Position numbers and translations under genes: made by a program. Below, one piece after another: positions 19,257 through 21,090 of a stretch of 21,090 nt of DNA. Under the pieces are notes generated by a model, which had not been told where the DNA came from, did not search any database, and saw only the letters and a list, made by a program, of their open reading frames with translations. The first letter of the stretch is position 1. The number at the start of each line of letters is the position of its first letter. The stretch is from Leptospira adleri (GTDB lineage Bacteria > Spirochaetota > Leptospiria > Leptospirales > Leptospiraceae), in the NCBI RefSeq assembly GCF_002811985.1, contig NZ_NPDU01000075.1, positions 1 through 21,090 on the forward strand, written 5' to 3'.

Positions 19257-19874
19257 GCGGAATGTATAAACTTCTTACGGTCGGGGTCAAGCAGGATTCT
19301 TAAGAAGGACGGCCTCTTAGAATCCCGAACAAATGAATTCCAAATCAGAAAACTTCTCTCACGGAATTTCGATTCCGTAAAATTTATCTTTTCAAAACAC
19401 AATTTTCACCGATAAACTTCCGGTCTTTTCTAAGACCAACTTGTATCATAGAATACAAATCGAATCGCTTCAACTCTAAAAAAATTTCTTCGCTTTTAAG
19501 AATTCGAATAAAAGGATTCTTTTCAAACAATAGATCGGATCGTTCCTAAATTCTATGTCCATTGCAGACCGCAACAATCCTTTGCGAACCAATCAGATCA
19601 AGGCGAAAAACGGGCTCTGTTCAGATCGCGGAACCAAATAACAAAGGCTCCGTCGCCGGCGCGTAAGATTCGGATGCAATTTCCATAAAACGTTTCGAAC
19701 AAGTCCCGCCGATCGAGATCGTTCCTAAAAGATAAAATAGGCGCTCTCATTCGATCAGGAAGTTCTTACAAAAAGAGAAAAATAAAAATTCTTCGTCCGC
19801 CTTTTCAACGTTAAATTCTCTTTGAATGAGAATTTGATTTGTCTGAATCAAAGCTCGGTTTCATTCTCAGAAGA
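19257..19874. other. Long non-coding region with serial hairpins and a direct repeat
   Basis: No credible gene lies in this 618-base stretch. It contains four small perfect stem-loops in a row: 19361-19378 (7-bp stem, loop TTCG), 19422-19437 (6 bp, loop TTCT), 19441-19458 (6 bp) and 19493-19514 (6 bp). GATCGTTCCTAAA is repeated directly at 19538-19550 and 19717-19729. Just before the downstream gene, TTTGATT and AATCAAA (19833-19839, 19846-19852) form a 7-bp inverted repeat with 6-base spacer that could be an operator. A small RNA or long leader is possible but unproven. Confidence 0.45.
19263..19290 (-). promoter_or_regulatory. Strong predicted promoter of the 709-residue gene, leaderless
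   Basis: On the minus strand TTGACC (19290-19285) and TATACA (19268-19263) are 16 bases apart, close to consensus. The hexamer is separated from the ATG by 6 bases, so the expected start site is the A of the ATG itself. There is no ribosome-binding site between. Confidence 0.6.
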
Positions 19875-20813
19875 ATGACAACAAAAAAAGAAATCATTCT
19901 TCACCATTATCCTGCGTCCCCTTATTCGGAAAGGGTGCGGCTTTTTTTAGGGTATAAGAAGGCGACTTGGACGTCCGTAGTAACTCCGGTGACCTTGCCC
20001 AAGCCGGATCAGACGATTTTGACCGGTGGATACAGAAGAGCGCCCGTATTGCAAATCGGATCCGATATCTATTGCGATTCAAGATTGATCATCGAAGAAC
20101 TCAATCGGATTCTTCCCGAACCTCCGATCTCGATCGAAAATGCGGATGCGGCTTCCGCCAATCTTTTCGCGGAATTGGTGGACACGGACATATTCTTAAA
20201 AGTCGCTAAGTTTGTGATGGGCTCGTATGCGCAGAAACTTCCTCAGGAACTCGTAGACGACCGTGCGGCGATGCAGCCTCAGGAAAAATTGACGAGGGAG
20301 AATATGGAAAAATTGGTTCCGTATCTTCATCTGAGTCTTTCCAAAATTCTTCCCGAATTCGCGATGTCCTTGGCCAAGAAACAGTTTTTTGGAGGAGAAA
20401 TTCCGGCTCGGGGCGACTTCGCGATCTATCAGATTTTCTGGTTCTTAAATACGATTCGCAAATTCAAGCCGCTCGTTCCGGGACATGAAAATTTGCACGA
20501 ATGGTTTGCAAGAATGAAAACCTTCGGCGCCGGAGAATCCACTTTGCTGAGCGCGGAGGACGCCCTAAAAACCGCGGCCGCGAGTTCTCCGATTCCGATT
20601 CATTCCACAAATGTATTGCCTGAACCTTACGACCTCAAGGCCGGACAAGAAGTCATCGTTCATCCTGAGAATTACGATCACGAAAGAATTTTCGGCAAAT
20701 TGATCCATCTGGATGACGAGAGAATCGTCCTCGCAAACGAGTCTCCCAAAACGGGACTGGTTCACGTTCATTTTCCGAGATTGCGTTATCTCGTTTTACC
20801 GAAGACGTTTTGA
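19875..20813 (+). CDS. Glutathione S-transferase-like protein with C-terminal beta domain
   Basis: I start at the ATG at 19875 (312 residues) because residue 1 then directly precedes the first strand of the thioredoxin fold (EIILHHYPASPYSERVRLFL); an in-frame TTG at 19839 would add 12 unlikely residues. The GST N-domain (about 5-80) has RAPVLQIG (55-62), with the cis-Pro site, and CDSRLIIEEL (67-76), where Asp68-Ser69 takes the glutathione-binding place. A helical C-domain follows to about 235. The last 70 residues (AGQEVIVHPENYDHE...VHVHFPRL) form a separate beta-rich module. Whether this species makes glutathione cannot be told from the window, so the true thiol or substrate is open. No strong ribosome-binding site is visible. 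It appears monocistronic. Confidence 0.8.
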   Translation: MTTKKEIILHHYPASPYSERVRLFLGYKKATWTSVVTPVTLPKPDQTILTGGYRRAPVLQIGSDIYCDSRLIIEELNRILPEPPISIENADAASANLFAELVDTDIFLKVAKFVMGSYAQKLPQELVDDRAAMQPQEKLTRENMEKLVPYLHLSLSKILPEFAMSLAKKQFFGGEIPARGDFAIYQIFWFLNTIRKFKPLVPGHENLHEWFARMKTFGAGESTLLSAEDALKTAAASSPIPIHSTNVLPEPYDLKAGQEVIVHPENYDHERIFGKLIHLDDERIVLANESPKTGLVHVHFPRLRYLVLPKTF

Positions 20814-20839
20814 GATTTGAGAAGAATTCAAGAAAGAGT

Positions 20840-20866
20840 CTTCCACTTATAGGAAGTTCGATTTTT
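20840..20866 (+). terminator. Weak candidate terminator after the GST-like gene
   Basis: CTTCC (20840-20844) and GGAAG (20852-20856) form a 5-bp stem with a 7-base loop, followed after TTCGA by five T residues. The stem is short. Those T residues are also the first bases of the 16-bp inverted repeat that begins at 20862. Confidence 0.3.
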
Positions 20867-20916
20867 AACGATCAAGTCCATCCAAGTGAAATCTTGTTGA
20901 ACTTGATCGTTAAAAA
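20862..20916. repeat. Perfect 16-bp inverted repeat, 23-base spacer
   Basis: TTTTTAACGATCAAGT (20862-20877) and its exact reverse complement (20901-20916) enclose 23 bases; after one mismatch the pairing continues for two more. Neither strand has a T-run beyond the stem, so it is not a usual terminator. With the apparent insertion-sequence end 100 bases to the right, a small non-autonomous element or a remnant is possible. Confidence 0.7.
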
Positions 20917-21015
20917 GTGTAAAATACGGAGTCGAGGGGAGAAAGATCGACAAAGTAGACATAACAGGTTACTTCCGATAATGTAGATTATGTCGCATTT
21001 GTATGGAACGCAGGG

Positions 21016-21090
21016 TGTATGTTCTGGCACATCGGTAACACTATAGACCGGAGACATGGGTTACACTTTATTCGTTGTAGTTGTACACAG
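21016..21090. mobile_element. Possible terminal region of an insertion sequence, cut by window end
   Basis: From TGTATGTTCTGG onward, two copies of a roughly 20-base motif lie 25 bases apart: 21026-21045 and 21051-21070, agreeing at 15 of 20 positions, core ACATSGGTWACACTWTA. A looser third match (GACATAACAGGTTAC) is at about 20958-20972. Tandem short motifs next to a TG end are typical of transposase-binding regions; from memory, integrase-type (IS481-like) elements carry such GACATGGGTTACACTTT motifs. No transposase is visible in the window, so this rests on the repeats alone. Confidence 0.4.

Noticed and set aside
19821..19840. AATGAGAAT upstream of the GST-like gene as a second Fur box
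   Set aside because: It shares only the ATGAGAAT core with the hemO site; the flanks do not keep the inverted-repeat spacing.
19839..19874. Longer start of the GST-like protein at TTG 19839
   Set aside because: It adds 12 residues before the first thioredoxin-fold strand and lies on a 7-bp inverted repeat; the ATG at 19875 fits the family better.

Overview
The window looks like spirochaete DNA of the genus Leptospira, judged from gene families and style. A HemO-type heme oxygenase lies next to a Fur-family regulator and a TonB-dependent receptor, and several proteins are large lineage-typical ones with few recognisable domains. Non-ATG starts occur and base composition is moderate (not computed). 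Species cannot be fixed from sequence alone. From memory, hemO of L. interrogans is on its small chromosome; here it sits beside housekeeping genes such as apt and htpX.

Region 1 (1-7132) is an iron/heme block. It opens with the C-terminal part of a TonB-dependent receptor (+). Facing it is a two-gene minus-strand operon, hemO then an MFS transporter, with overlapping ends and a hairpin terminator. A Fur-box-like site overlaps the predicted hemO promoter. Divergent from hemO is a Fur-family gene that overlaps by 4 bases a membrane-anchored SGNH-hydrolase-like gene. That gene in turn overlaps by 1 base a polytopic GT-C-like membrane protein. The layout suggests heme is imported, opened by HemO to release iron, and controlled by the local Fur protein, while the same regulator transcript carries two cell-surface modification candidates.

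Region 2 (7133-14611) is entirely minus strand and rich in proteolysis genes. In transcription order apt is followed by a signal-peptide-bearing HtrA-type protease with an intact His-Asp-Ser triad. Four bases later comes a paralogue of the same architecture that has lost all three catalytic residues. Upstream is htpX with its own strong terminator. Further upstream lie an NCS2-type permease and a small protein resembling the ClpXP adaptor SspB.

Region 3 (14604-19256) holds a membrane nucleotide-sugar 4,6-dehydratase (FlaA1/WbpM/CapD type) that heads the operon with the SspB-like gene and permease. It also has a STAS-like protein with a zinc ribbon (+) and a 709-residue membrane-anchored protein of unknown function (-). 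The dehydratase and the 709-residue gene both have sigma70-like promoters placed so close to the ATG that leaderless transcripts are predicted.

Region 4 (19257-21090) is a long non-coding stretch with a run of small perfect hairpins, then a glutathione S-transferase-like gene with an extra C-terminal beta domain. After that come a perfect 16-bp inverted repeat and, at the right edge, what looks like the end of an insertion sequence with tandem transposase-binding-type repeats. No tRNA, rRNA or CRISPR array was seen.
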